A stretch of DNA of 42,307 nt from an uncultured Eubacterium sp. (GTDB lineage: Bacteria; Bacillota; Clostridia; Lachnospirales; Lachnospiraceae). The translations under genes were made by a program, and so were the position numbers. Under the pieces are notes generated by a model, which worked only from the letters and a program-made list of their open reading frames with translations, was not told the DNA's origin and did no database searches. Every line of letters begins with the position of its first letter. Positions within the stretch are counted from its first letter, which is position 1. This document shows positions 16,938 through 25,211 of this stretch, piece by piece. The stretch spans positions 1 to 42,307 of the forward strand of contig CAMEWO010000020.1 in assembly GCA_945946665.1 (NCBI GenBank), given 5' to 3'.

Positions 16938-16948
16938 AATTCTGGGGA

Positions 16949-17911
16949 TTAAACCACCACATTCTTTGCTTCACCATTGACAAATGACCTGATATTCTCA
17001 TACACAATATCCATAAGCCTGGTTCTCGCTTCATATGTAGCCCAGGCAATATGTGGTGTGATAATAAGTTTATTGCTGTCTATAATCCCCAGCAGCGGAT
17101 TATCTTTTGCAATTGGCTCAGTTTCCACCACATCAAGGGCTGCTGCCGCAATTATATTCTCCTTCAGCGCCCTTGCCAGGTCTGCATCATTAACAACCGG
17201 TCCCCGTCCAAGATTAAGAAGAACCGCCTCCCTCTTCATCTTACATATATTCTCATAATTAAACAGATTCTTTGTCTTATCATTAAGTGGAGCATGAATA
17301 GAAATGATGTCCGATTTGTTCAATAATTCATCCAGTGTCACGCACTCATATGGTACATCCTGTCTGTGTCCACTGGCAGAATAATACAAAACTTTACAGT
17401 CAAAATCCTGTGCAATCTTAGCCACACCTCTTCCAATATTTCCAAGTCCTACTATTCCCCATGTCTTTCCACTTAATTCATTAAACACAGGTGTCAGATG
17501 AGTAAAGCATACTGATTTGGCATATTCACCACTCTTAACATAATCATCATATGCCCTCATCTTCTCATACACATAGAACAATAGTGCAAATGTATGCTGG
17601 ATAACTGACTGAGTAGAATACCCTGCCACATTTGAAACCCTGATACCATGTTCCTTTGCATATCCGGTATCAATATTGTTATATCCAGTAGCAGCCTCTG
17701 CAACCATCTTAATATCTGCTCCTGCTTCAAATACATCCTTATCAATTACAACTTTATTAGTGATAATTACATCTGGCTTATGCTCCCTCACTCTTGCCAC
17801 AGCCTCTTCATGAGTGCTGTTACTATATGTAACCACCTCACCAAAATCTTTGAATTTTTCCAGAGAAATATCCTCTCCAAATGTAACAGTATCAAGCATC
17901 AAAATCTTCAT
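16949..17911 (-). CDS. D-2-hydroxyacid dehydrogenase (NAD-dependent, glycerate/hydroxypyruvate type)
   Basis: A 320-residue oxidoreductase that reduces 2-oxo acids (glyoxylate, hydroxypyruvate or similar) to D-2-hydroxy acids. The family order is clear. An N-terminal flavodoxin-like substrate domain contains AEAATGYNNID. The Rossmann motif is VGLGNIGRGVAKIAQDF. ISIHAPLNDKTKNLFN, LLNLGRGPVVND (catalytic Arg region), DVVETEP (catalytic Glu) and TPHIAWATYEAR (catalytic His) follow. I place the start at the ATG at 17911, seven bases after GGAG; a TTG four codons earlier overlaps that site. A TATAAT (minus strand) lies about 33 bp upstream. The gene stands alone between two long palindromes. The exact substrate cannot be told. 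Confidence 0.9.
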   Translation of the reverse strand: MKILMLDTVTFGEDISLEKFKDFGEVVTYSNSTHEEAVARVREHKPDVIITNKVVIDKDVFEAGADIKMVAEAATGYNNIDTGYAKEHGIRVSNVAGYSTQSVIQHTFALLFYVYEKMRAYDDYVKSGEYAKSVCFTHLTPVFNELSGKTWGIVGLGNIGRGVAKIAQDFDCKVLYYSASGHRQDVPYECVTLDELLNKSDIISIHAPLNDKTKNLFNYENICKMKREAVLLNLGRGPVVNDADLARALKENIIAAAALDVVETEPIAKDNPLLGIIDSNKLIITPHIAWATYEARTRLMDIVYENIRSFVNGEAKNVVV

Positions 17912-18003
17912 ATTAATCTCCAATAATTCAATCTTTTGTATGGATTATATCATTACCTGCCTCAATATTAAAGCCATCAAATTACATTCCACACACTCTT
18001 CTC

Positions 18004-18180
18004 CTGTAATTGTTATTCTTTGAAACATTTTGTTTAAGCTGCGCTGTGGCTGTGACAGACCTTCTGGTCTTAATCAGCACGCTGTGATAGAATACAACTG
18101 GCGTGCTGATTAAGGCCAGAAGGTCTGTCACAGCCACAGCCGCATCTTAACTAAATTGGTTCAAAGATTAACAATTACAG
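18004..18180. repeat. About 177-bp palindrome overlapping the end of pgi
   Basis: The core arms (18044-18082 and 18099-18139) are nearly perfect: CTGTGGCTGTGACAGACC with its complement, continuing through TTAATCAGCACGC. The loop is about 18 bases. The match continues outward, with mismatches, through CTTTGAAAC and GTAATTGTTATTC on the left. These mirror the sequence up to and including the pgi stop codon at 18175-18177. The left arm therefore looks like an inverted copy of the pgi 3' end plus its downstream region. Neither side has a good T-run. Confidence 0.82.
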
Positions 18181-19521
18181 TCTCTTACGGAGTTCCTCTC
18201 CTTCAGCCTCAAATCCAGGCTTGCCAAGAAGCGCAAACATATTATGCTTGTAGCTTTCAACACCTGGCTGGTTAAATGGATTAACGCCAAGAATATATCC
18301 TGAAAGTCCACATGCAAACTCAAAGAAATAGAATAATTCTCCGAGATAGAACGCATTCTGCTCTGGAATATCAACTCTTAAGTTAGGTGTGTTACCATCT
18401 GTATGAGCAAGAATTGTTCCGTTCATGGCACATTTGTTTACAAAATCAACTGATTTTCCAGCAAGATAATTAAGTCCATCCAGATCCTCATCCTCTGCCT
18501 CAATAGTAATCTCTCTTGAAGGCTTCTCCACATTAAGAACAGTCTCAAACATAATTCTTGAGCCATCCTGGATGAACTGACCCATTGAGTGAAGGTCTGT
18601 TGTAAGGTCAACACTGGCTGGGAATAATCCCTTGTTATCCTTGCCCTCTGACTCTCCCATAAGCTGCTTCCACCATTCCAGTGTATAGTGAAGGCTTGGC
18701 TCATAGTCACAGAGAATCTCAACTGATTTGCCCTTCCTTAATAAGATATTTCTCATAGCTGCATACTGCATTGAATCATTATTCTCAAAATCATTCTCAA
18801 TGCATCTCTTTCTTGCTGAAGCTGCACCAGACATAAGCTCATCAATATCAACACCGCTTACTGCTATAGGAAGAAGACCTACTGCTGTAAGAACTGAAAA
18901 ACGTCCTCCAACATCATCAGGTACTACGAATTCCTCATAACCTTCTGCATCAGCCAGCTTCTTTAAAGCACCCTTTGCCTTATCAGTAGTAGCATATATT
19001 CTCTTAGCAGCTCCCTCCTTGCCATACTTCTTCTCAAGCATCTTCTTAAACACACGGAAAGCAATGGCTGGCTCTGTAGTTGTACCAGACTTAGAGATAA
19101 TGTTAACCGAAAAATCCCTGTCTCCGATAGTATCAACAAGACCTGCAAGATATGTAGAACTAATGCTGTTACCAACAAAATAAATCTCTGGTGATTTACG
19201 AATCTCTTTGTCTACTGAATTAAAGAAATTATGTCCTAAAAATTCAATAGCTGCCCTTGCGCCAAGATATGAGCCTCCGATACCAATAACAACAAGTACC
19301 TCTGAGTCAGAACGAATCTTGTCAGCGGCTTTTTTAATCCTTGCAAACTCGTCCTTGTCATAATCAACCGGGAGATCTATCCATCCAAGGTAATCATTAC
19401 CTGCTCCCTGTTTTGACAATAACAGCTGTCTTGCGCTCTCAGTAATCGCCTTCATAGATTCCAGCTCATGCTCATGCACATATCCAATAGCCTTTGAATA
19501 GTCAAATTTAACCTGTCCCAT
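18175..19521 (-). CDS. pgi: Glucose-6-phosphate isomerase
   Basis: Interconverts glucose 6-phosphate and fructose 6-phosphate in the cytoplasm. The 448 residues match the short bacterial form (B. subtilis type, about 450). Visible motifs are [19 protein letters not shown], the phosphate-binding [38 protein letters not shown], and [10 protein letters not shown] with active-site residues. The C-terminal [12 protein letters not shown] carries the conserved lysine. The ATG at 19521 has AAAGGAGA upstream. A promoter lies 35-60 bp upstream, partly inside the end of the preceding gene. The last codons lie in the palindrome that follows. Confidence 0.96.
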   Translation of the reverse strand: MGQVKFDYSKAIGYVHEHELESMKAITESARQLLLSKQGAGNDYLGWIDLPVDYDKDEFARIKKAADKIRSDSEVLVVIGIGGSYLGARAAIEFLGHNFFNSVDKEIRKSPEIYFVGNSISSTYLAGLVDTIGDRDFSVNIISKSGTTTEPAIAFRVFKKMLEKKYGKEGAAKRIYATTDKAKGALKKLADAEGYEEFVVPDDVGGRFSVLTAVGLLPIAVSGVDIDELMSGAASARKRCIENDFENNDSMQYAAMRNILLRKGKSVEILCDYEPSLHYTLEWWKQLMGESEGKDNKGLFPASVDLTTDLHSMGQFIQDGSRIMFETVLNVEKPSREITIEAEDEDLDGLNYLAGKSVDFVNKCAMNGTILAHTDGNTPNLRVDIPEQNAFYLGELFYFFEFACGLSGYILGVNPFNQPGVESYKHNMFALLGKPGFEAEGEELRKRL

Positions 19522-19554
19522 GTTGTTTCTCCTTTACGATAATTATTTAACATT

Positions 19555-19583
19555 ATTATACGTCTCTACCCAGTATTTTTCAA
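19555..19583 (-). promoter_or_regulatory. Sigma-A-type promoter of pgi
   Basis: On the minus strand TTGAAA, a 17-bp spacer and TATAAT. The -35 lies within the last codons of the upstream gene (stop at 19566), so pgi has its own transcript start. Confidence 0.75.
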
Positions 19584-20117
19584 GATTTCTTCAAACTGTT
19601 TATTCATTTTCTGAAACTCAATGGCAGCCGTTCCCTTAAGCCTGTTATTTTTTCTGAATATACCAGTTATTCTGGCAATCACGTTAACAGGCTCTCTGCC
19701 AGCCAGGTCAATTCTCTCTAAATCCAGTGAAAACACACAGCCTTTGCCTATCTCATTAATCCTCGCCTTAAGTTCCCTGGTACATCCAAACATAACTGCT
19801 ATTATATCAAGCCTTATCCACAATATCCTGTAATTGTTAACAAATCTTTCCACAAATCCACGTATATCTTCTATCTCTACGCCCATCATGCGAATTTCCC
19901 TATATTTTCTCACAAGGCTGTAGCCAAGGCATGTCCTGAATCTTATAACCCGGCTGCACTTGCTTCTTAGAGTGCCTTGTCCACCGTCTCCCAACCGCCT
20001 GTCCGCAAAAATCCGGTCTCCGGAAATTATTGCTCTTGCCCTTACATCAAAAGCTGCTTTTTTTAAATATCTTTTAAAACTGACTCTTATAATAATCCAC
20101 AAAATCAACAGTATCAC
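19566..20117 (-). CDS. Unrecognised protein with N-terminal membrane anchor
   Basis: About 183 residues, beginning at a GTG at 20117 because AGGGGG sits six bases upstream; an upstream TTG lacks any ribosome site. One hydrophobic segment (about 2-13, ILLILWIIIRVSF) is followed by a strongly basic, arginine-rich domain. The last 70 residues (VMFGCTRELKARI, GCVFSLDLERIDL, VNVIARITGIF, GTAAIEFQKMNKQFEEIL) alternate like a small beta barrel and end in a helix. This faintly recalls PilZ domains, but the RxxxR and D/NxSxxG c-di-GMP motifs are absent, so I make no functional claim. It lies upstream of pgi on the same strand, and its end carries the pgi -35 element. Confidence 0.65.
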   Translation of the reverse strand: MILLILWIIIRVSFKRYLKKAAFDVRARAIISGDRIFADRRLGDGGQGTLRSKCSRVIRFRTCLGYSLVRKYREIRMMGVEIEDIRGFVERFVNNYRILWIRLDIIAVMFGCTRELKARINEIGKGCVFSLDLERIDLAGREPVNVIARITGIFRKNNRLKGTAAIEFQKMNKQFEEILKNTG

Positions 20118-20196
20118 GCTAATCCCCCTGTTCTGCAAGAATCCGTATGAACATTATTATATCTTGTCCCACAGAATTCTTCCACAGAATTCGTTC

Positions 20197-20243
20197 AACA
20201 AAAAATGCGGAAAAGTGCCTGTTTACGACACTTTTCCGCATTT
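20197..20243 (-). terminator. Terminator after the MTA/SAH nucleosidase gene
   Basis: On the minus strand a 15-bp perfect stem AAATGCGGAAAAGTG/CACTTTTCCGCATTT with an 11-base loop, followed by TTTGTTG. It lies 60 bp beyond the stop at 20303. Confidence 0.85.
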
Positions 20244-20302
20244 AATACAACGAATCTACATGATACATGAGTGGAAATACTTAAACTTATTTCCAGAATA
20301 CA

Positions 20303-20995
20303 CTAAATATTAGCAGCCAGCTCCTTAATAAGCTTTACTCCATTTTCAATAGCCTGTTTCTCAAATGTAGGATAATCCACTGAAGCACTGTCATCTGCCT
20401 TGTCTGATATCGCCCTCAGTATTACAAATGGAACCTTGTTAAGGTATGCTGTCTGTGCAATTGCAGCCCCCTCCATCTCAGTACAGAAGCCCTGGAAATT
20501 AGCAATAATCCTTTCCTTTACTCCCTTATCAGATATAAACTGGTCACCGCTTACCACTCTTCCTACGTGAGTTCCAACCTCTGGAATTACACGTTTACAA
20601 GCCTCCTGTGCCAGCTGGATAAGACGTTCATCTGCTGGAAATGCCAGTGTATCCATTCTTGGAACCTGTCCCACTGGATATCCGAAACTTGTGGCATCCA
20701 TATCATGATGAAGCACATCACTGGAGATAACTATATCCCCGATATCAATGGCAGTATTCAGAGAACCTGCAATCCCTGTATTAATAACGCAGTCCACATT
20801 AAAATCATCCACAAGAATCTGTGTACATATTCCAGCATTTACCTTGCCAATACCACTTACAACAATAACTGCATCCTTTCCTGACAGCTTTCCTGCCTTA
20901 AATGTCATGGAAGCCTTTGTCTCTTCCCTTGTCACCTCCATAGCGGCAACAATCTGCTCCACCTCTTCTTCCATCGCACCAATAATTCCTATCAT
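20303..20995 (-). CDS. mtnN: 5'-methylthioadenosine/S-adenosylhomocysteine nucleosidase
   Basis: Removes adenine from methylthioadenosine, S-adenosylhomocysteine and 5'-deoxyadenosine, the last being a radical SAM by-product. The 230 residues show the N-terminal IGIIGAMEEEVEQI with catalytic Glu, the VVSGIGKVNAGICTQ strand, NTGIAG, GDQFI, FCTEMEGAAIAQ and the catalytic RAISDKAD. I start at the ATG at 20995, preceded by AGAGGT; the frame stays open 21 codons further up but without a ribosome site. It lies divergent from a gene pair that includes a radical SAM enzyme, which would profit from its activity. Confidence 0.95.
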   Translation of the reverse strand: MIGIIGAMEEEVEQIVAAMEVTREETKASMTFKAGKLSGKDAVIVVSGIGKVNAGICTQILVDDFNVDCVINTGIAGSLNTAIDIGDIVISSDVLHHDMDATSFGYPVGQVPRMDTLAFPADERLIQLAQEACKRVIPEVGTHVGRVVSGDQFISDKGVKERIIANFQGFCTEMEGAAIAQTAYLNKVPFVILRAISDKADDSASVDYPTFEKQAIENGVKLIKELAANI

Positions 20996-21141
20996 ATTTA
21001 CCTCTTTTCTGATTCTGTCTGCTAATCTGTTATCCATGCATCCGCATTTTAAATCCACTATTCTAAACAGGATAATTAAAAATACATATCCTTACACTCA
21101 TAACTGATTTTACGAAAAAATATTTCCAAATGCAACTGTAT

Positions 21142-21170
21142 TTGTAATACTGCTGCAAACGTGATATACT
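21142..21170 (+). promoter_or_regulatory. Sigma-A-type promoter of the TSCPD-radical SAM-murG cluster
   Basis: TTGTAA, a 17-bp spacer and TATACT, about 40 bp before the ATG at 21209, which has TGGAGG upstream. Confidence 0.7.
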
Positions 21171-21208
21171 TGTTGGACGAATAAATAACTTATGGAGGAA
21201 TATTTATT

Positions 21209-21454
21209 ATGAGATTTCAGACACGTGGTGTATGTTCAAGCGCAATTGACTTTGATGTAGTTGATAATAAAGTGACTAATGTCAGATTTCAGGGAGGATG
21301 CTCAGGTAATACCCAGGGTGTTGCTGCCCTTGTAGAGGGAATGAATATTGATGAAGCAATTAAGCGAATGAAGGGTATCAAATGCGGATTCAAGCCAACC
21401 TCATGCCCTGACCAGCTGGCAGCTGCCTTAGAACAGTACAAGGCAAACAACTGA
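21209..21454 (+). CDS. TSCPD-domain small protein (TIGR03905 type)
   Basis: An 81-residue protein of the type called TIGR03905 family TSCPD domain-containing protein. It has CSSAIDFDVV near the start, FQGGCSGNTQGVAALVEGM in the middle, and the closing CGFKPTSCPDQLAAAL with the eponymous T-S-C-P-D. The same domain occurs at the C-terminus of class II ribonucleotide reductases, where its cysteines may bind metal. The function of the free form is unknown. Three bases separate it from the radical SAM gene, so the two are likely cotranslated. Confidence 0.88.
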   Translation: MRFQTRGVCSSAIDFDVVDNKVTNVRFQGGCSGNTQGVAALVEGMNIDEAIKRMKGIKCGFKPTSCPDQLAAALEQYKANN

Positions 21455-21456
21455 TA

Positions 21457-22272
21457 ATGGGCAAATACCGCATTACAAGATTCAAACGTGCATATATTGA
21501 AATAACAAGTTCATGTAATCTGCACTGTTCATTTTGCCAGGAGACCTTAAGACCTCCTCATTTTATGTCCTATGAAGAATTCAGGCATGTAATCCAGGAG
21601 ATTAAACCTTACACAGGCTTCATATATCTTCATGTCAAGGGAGAGCCTTTGCTGCATCCGGAACTTGAGAAGATTCTTCTGCTTTGCAGACAGGAGGATA
21701 TTCAGGTAAATATAACAACTAATGGTACACTGCTTCTGAAGCGGCTTCCTATATTACTAAAATATCCTGTACATCAGATTAATGTATCTCTTCACAGCGC
21801 AGATGACAATGACTGTATCAATATGGATACTTACTATATAGATGTATTCAAAGCATGTCAGGAGCTGCTTGATAATACGGATACAGAGATTTCCCTAAGG
21901 CTGTGGACAACAACCAATGCCCAGGGGCTGTTTGGAAAGAAGAATCTTATCGTTAAACCTCATCTGTATATTAACGTCCAGTCCCCTTTCCAGTGGCCTG
22001 ACCCGGATAATGATTACTATGAACCCCGGGGATTCTGCATGGGCTTAAGAACACACATAGCAGTGCTGTGTGACGGAACAGTGGTTCCATGCTGTCTGGA
22101 TGGCAACGGCAATATCAGTCTGGGCAATATATTCAACACTCCTATGGAGGATATTCTTAACAGCAAGAGAGCTGTAGATTTCTATAAAGGATTTAACAGC
22201 CATATGGCTGTGGAGGAACTTTGCAGACACTGCAGTTTCAAAGAAAGATTTGACAAGAACTGGAAACGGTAA
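21457..22272 (+). CDS. Radical SAM protein with SPASM-type C-terminus
   Basis: A 271-residue radical SAM enzyme. The cluster-binding CNLHCSFC (C-x3-C-x2-C) lies at about residues 20-27. The GEP motif (HVKGEPLLHP) and NITTNGTLL follow. The C-terminal cysteines (CDGTVVPCCLDGNGNISLGNIF and CRHCSFKERF) fit a SPASM/twitch domain holding an auxiliary Fe-S cluster. Members modify peptides or proteins or serve as maturases; no precursor peptide is evident next to it. The TSCPD protein is the only close partner. The ATG at 21457 has only a weak AAGG upstream, in line with coupling. The substrate cannot be assigned. Confidence 0.88.
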   Translation: MGKYRITRFKRAYIEITSSCNLHCSFCQETLRPPHFMSYEEFRHVIQEIKPYTGFIYLHVKGEPLLHPELEKILLLCRQEDIQVNITTNGTLLLKRLPILLKYPVHQINVSLHSADDNDCINMDTYYIDVFKACQELLDNTDTEISLRLWTTTNAQGLFGKKNLIVKPHLYINVQSPFQWPDPDNDYYEPRGFCMGLRTHIAVLCDGTVVPCCLDGNGNISLGNIFNTPMEDILNSKRAVDFYKGFNSHMAVEELCRHCSFKERFDKNWKR

Positions 22273-22328
22273 CATATATTCCGTTGCATATCAACTAACG
22301 CAAAATATGTGTGCAGAATGGAGATTCT

Positions 22329-23393
22329 ATGAAAAAAATCATAATGACCGGAGGTGGTACAGCTGGCCACGTAACTCCTAATATAGCTTTAATGCCGGGA
22401 CTGAAGGTTGCCGGATATGACATTTCCTATATCGGCTCCTATACAGGGATTGAAAAACAGCTTATAGAAGAAAAGGGAATTCCTTATTACGGTATTTCGT
22501 CAGGAAAACTGCGCCGTTACAAGAGTTTAAAGAATCTGAGTGACCCTTTCAGAGTTATTAAAGGATATTTTCAGGCAAGAAAATTGATGAATAAATTAAA
22601 GCCTGATATTGTATTTTCTAAAGGAGGATTCGTGTCAGTTCCTGTTGTATTAGCAGCTTCCCACAAGAGAATCCCTGTTATAATCCATGAATCTGACATG
22701 ACCCCTGGTCTTGCCAACAAGATTGCCATGAGAGGTGCTGACAAGATATGCTGCAACTTCCCTGAGACATTAAAATATCTTCCTGAGAAGAAAGCTGTCC
22801 TCACCGGTTCGCCTATTAGAAAGGAACTGCTGTCCGGAAACAGACTGAACGCCTGCAGGCTCTGCGGCTTTAATACACTTAAGCCTGTAATCCTTGTAGT
22901 TGGGGGAAGTACTGGCGCTGTGAAGGTCAATGAAGCTGTAAGGAGCATTCTTCCAGCTCTTCTTGAGGATTACCAGGTTGTCCATCTCTGCGGAAAGGGA
23001 AAGACTGACCCTGCACTTAACAACACTCCGGGATATGTGCAGTTTGAATACATTAACCAGGAAATGAGAGATTTATTTGCCCTTGCTGACATAGTTATAT
23101 CAAGAGCAGGAGCCAACGCAATCTGTGAGCTGTTAGCCCTTCATAAGCCAAATCTTCTCATTCCGCTGTCTGCCAATGCAAGCCGCGGCGACCAGATTCT
23201 GAATGCCAGATCATTCAAAGAGCACGGCTACTCTATGGTCTTGGAAGAGGAAGAAATCACTCCAGAAAAGCTTCTTTGTGCAGTAAATGAGCTGTACAAT
23301 AACCGTGAAACATATATTAAAGCTATGGAGAAAAGCCCACAGGGCAATGCAGTAGAGACTATAATTGAACTTATTAAGAAAACTTCAAAGTAA
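22329..23393 (+). CDS. murG: UDP-N-acetylglucosamine--N-acetylmuramyl-pentapeptide transferase
   Basis: Adds GlcNAc to lipid I to make lipid II at the inner membrane face. The 354 residues show the glycine-rich loop TGGGTAGHVTPNIAL, FSKGGFVSVPVVLAA, HESDMTPGLANKI, VVGGSTGAVKVNEAV and the nucleotide-binding SRAGANAICELLALHKPNLLIPL...RGDQ. I start at the ATG at 22329, six bases after GGAG; the frame is open six codons upstream. The gene stands outside a dcw cluster, next to a radical SAM gene. The sequence resembles the shorter second-type MurG common in Firmicutes. Activity as the main MurG is likely but not certain if a paralogue exists. Confidence 0.92.
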   Translation: MKKIIMTGGGTAGHVTPNIALMPGLKVAGYDISYIGSYTGIEKQLIEEKGIPYYGISSGKLRRYKSLKNLSDPFRVIKGYFQARKLMNKLKPDIVFSKGGFVSVPVVLAASHKRIPVIIHESDMTPGLANKIAMRGADKICCNFPETLKYLPEKKAVLTGSPIRKELLSGNRLNACRLCGFNTLKPVILVVGGSTGAVKVNEAVRSILPALLEDYQVVHLCGKGKTDPALNNTPGYVQFEYINQEMRDLFALADIVISRAGANAICELLALHKPNLLIPLSANASRGDQILNARSFKEHGYSMVLEEEEITPEKLLCAVNELYNNRETYIKAMEKSPQGNAVETIIELIKKTSK

Positions 23394-23450
23394 ATTTTAA
23401 CATTTATATCTTCATTAAGATAATTTTATAAAAACAGAAAATTATGTAAT

Positions 23451-23490
23451 ATAGGAGAAGTTGCGTAGTGGCAGCTTCTCCTATTATATT
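23451..23490 (+). terminator. Hairpin after murG, probable terminator
   Basis: ATAGGAGAAGTTGC pairs with GCAGCTTCTCCTAT (one G-U) around a 6-base loop, followed by the weak tract TATATT. Confidence 0.6.
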
Positions 23491-23566
23491 AATCTGCTTT
23501 AATTCAGAACACTTCTCCTATAGATAAGAATCCTCTCCGATTTCTGCCCCTTATAAAAAATATATG

Positions 23567-23595
23567 TTGACAAATATATCGGCTGATGATATATT
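23567..23595 (+). promoter_or_regulatory. Sigma-A promoter of the PadR-DUF2812 operon
   Basis: A consensus TTGACA, a 17-bp spacer and TATATT. A perfect 9-bp inverted repeat (AAATATATC/GATATATTT) at 23572-23596 covers the spacer and the -10 element. Confidence 0.85.
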
Positions 23596-23652
23596 TGTTT
23601 TACGATATATCGTATCTCGATACATCATCATTAGATATATTGATATATGATA
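23572..23652. promoter_or_regulatory. Array of GATATAT operator half-sites over the PadR promoter
   Basis: Besides the inverted repeat on the promoter, a 12-bp perfect palindrome ACGATATATCGT lies at 23602-23613, followed by CGATACATC and two further GATATAT copies near 23634 and 23642. PadR regulators usually repress their own operon by binding such AT-rich palindromes, so this is the likely operator array. Confidence 0.6.
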
Positions 23653-23706
23653 TGTTTCATAACCACTGATTCACTTATATTTCAGTAGTTTAGAAAGGAG
23701 ACTACC

Positions 23707-24039
23707 ATGCCATCTACAGAAACTCCCTTAACAGAAGCATTTTACTACATATTGCTGGCATTAAGAAAACCAAATCACGGATATGGGATTATTCAGGAAG
23801 TTGAAAAATTAACTAATGGAAGAGTCCAATTAGGCGCCGGCACCTTGTATGGTGCACTTCAGACACTGGAAAAACGTGGCTGGATTAAAATATTCAGTGA
23901 AGATGATTCCTCCAGAAAAAAGAAGGAATATATTATCACCCCAACAGGCAGGAATGCATTTGAAAAAGAGCTGGAACGATTAAAAGAACTTGTGAATAAC
24001 AGTATATTAATGGAGGATACTGCAAATGATAAAATTTAA
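23707..24039 (+). CDS. PadR family transcriptional regulator
   Basis: A 110-residue winged-helix regulator. The PadR pattern is plain: TEAFYYILLALRKPNHGYGIIQEVEKLTNGRV, then LGAGTLYGALQTLEKRGWI and the wing KKKEYIITPTGRNAFEKELERL. It is of the short (s2) class, with one C-terminal dimerisation helix. AAAGGAG precedes the ATG. The downstream DUF2812 gene starts inside its last codons, a very common pairing. Ligands of this class are diverse, and none can be inferred beyond probable membrane-stress or amphiphile sensing. Confidence 0.93.
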   Translation: MPSTETPLTEAFYYILLALRKPNHGYGIIQEVEKLTNGRVQLGAGTLYGALQTLEKRGWIKIFSEDDSSRKKKEYIITPTGRNAFEKELERLKELVNNSILMEDTANDKI

Positions 24040-24718
24040 ATTATATTTTGACAAAGATAAAGAAACACAATGGCTCAACGAAATGTCACAGAAAGGATGG
24101 GCAATGACTGGCTTTTTTGCTGGATTTTACAGATTTGAACCCTGTGAAAAAGGAAAATATACATACCAGATTGATTTTGGAAATGAATTCTTCTCTGTGT
24201 CTGATGACTACAGGGAATTCATGTCCGATTCTGACATAGAGATTATTCAGAGCTGGGGATTCTGGGTATTCCTGCGCAAGCTGTCATCTGAAGGAGAATT
24301 CCAGTTATATACTGATGTTGATTCCCAGATTGAACATTATAAGAAGATTAGAAATATGTTCAAGGCAGTAACAGTTATTGAACTTATATGTTTGTTTATT
24401 GAATTATTCTCAGCTTCCATGACAAACAGCCCATTGCTATGGAGTTTTGTTTTCCTTATCCTGGCAATAATAATAGCATTCTTCAATATAACAAATCGGA
24501 CAAATGATATTATTCACGAACTAACTGAACGAAAAACAGGCATTGAAGAACCTAGAAGTAAGAGCATATCTATATTCCTTATCATAGGTCTTCTGCTTAA
24601 CAGCTGCGTTTTGATGATGAAGGATTCTATACCTTCATACATTGTTTGTCCTATTCAGATACTTGTGATAGCATTAATGCTGATAGGAGTATACCAGACA
24701 GCCAGAAAGAGAAGGTAA
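24026..24718 (+). CDS. DUF2812 membrane protein
   Basis: A 230-residue protein whose N-terminal domain (about 1-100) carries the DUF2812 pattern: FDKDKETQWLNEMSQKGWAM, then FYRFEPCEKGKYTYQIDF. Four hydrophobic segments follow, at about 112-131, 137-156, 180-197 and 203-221. It overlaps the PadR gene by 14 bases and is surely cotranslated. DUF2812 proteins nearly always accompany PadR regulators; their biochemical function is not established. The last codons form half of a palindrome shared with the convergent mazG gene. Confidence 0.9.
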   Translation: MIKFKLYFDKDKETQWLNEMSQKGWAMTGFFAGFYRFEPCEKGKYTYQIDFGNEFFSVSDDYREFMSDSDIEIIQSWGFWVFLRKLSSEGEFQLYTDVDSQIEHYKKIRNMFKAVTVIELICLFIELFSASMTNSPLLWSFVFLILAIIIAFFNITNRTNDIIHELTERKTGIEEPRSKSISIFLIIGLLLNSCVLMMKDSIPSYIVCPIQILVIALMLIGVYQTARKRR

Positions 24719-24736
24719 TTAATTACCTCTCTTTCT
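24704..24736. terminator. Bidirectional terminator built from the last codons of two convergent genes
   Basis: AGAAAGAGAAGGTAATT is mirrored by AATTACCTCTCTTTCT with one bulged base. The left half encodes the KRR-stop end of the DUF2812 protein, and the right half the end of the MazG protein. The stop codons are only four bases apart. There is no separate T-run, so termination efficiency is uncertain. Confidence 0.5.
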
Positions 24737-25160
24737 CCCTGCGCTTTACCTCGCGCCACATTTCCAGACCTTCTTCTGGCGTTTCAGGTCGTTTCATGTC
24801 ACCAAATACATGAGGGTGCCGGCGTATCATCTTGTCTGACACCATCTGCACAATATCCTGAAATGTGAATTCACCATTCTCTGCTCCAATCTGTGCATGC
24901 ATCACAACCTGGAGCAGAATGTCTCCCAACTCCTCACACAGATTCTCCTTATCATTGTTGTCAATGGCAGCAAGAACTTCTTCTGTCTCATCTGTAAGAC
25001 ACTTCTTTAATGATTCATGTGTCTGTGCCCGATCCCATGGACACCCCTCTTCACTCCTTAATATCTTTATGATTTCAAGGAACTCATTGATATCGTGAGG
25101 GGCACCCTCGGTATATATTTTCCCATTTATTTTCTTACGCTTTTCGCTATCATTTAACAT
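24723..25160 (-). CDS. mazG: MazG-family nucleoside triphosphate pyrophosphohydrolase
   Basis: Hydrolyses (d)NTPs to monophosphates and PPi as a house-cleaning enzyme. The 145 residues form a single MazG domain; the E. coli enzyme has two (about 260). Motifs are complete: GCPWDRAQTHESLKKCL, the EETEE-type metal site DETEEVL, EELGDILLQVVMHAQI and RRHPHVFGD. The ATG at 25160 has TGGAGGAG upstream. A single-domain form is common in Clostridia. It lies convergent with the PadR operon with a four-base gap. Confidence 0.92.
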   Translation of the reverse strand: MLNDSEKRKKINGKIYTEGAPHDINEFLEIIKILRSEEGCPWDRAQTHESLKKCLTDETEEVLAAIDNNDKENLCEELGDILLQVVMHAQIGAENGEFTFQDIVQMVSDKMIRRHPHVFGDMKRPETPEEGLEMWREVKRREKER

Positions 25161-25211
25161 ATTTTCTCCTCCAATGCTGGTAATTTGCCAATCATTATCT
25201 GAATCATTTCA

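Noticed and set aside
19566-20117. PilZ c-di-GMP receptor assignment for the arginine-rich protein
   Set aside because: The RxxxR and D/NxSxxG motifs are missing; only a vague beta-barrel pattern remains.
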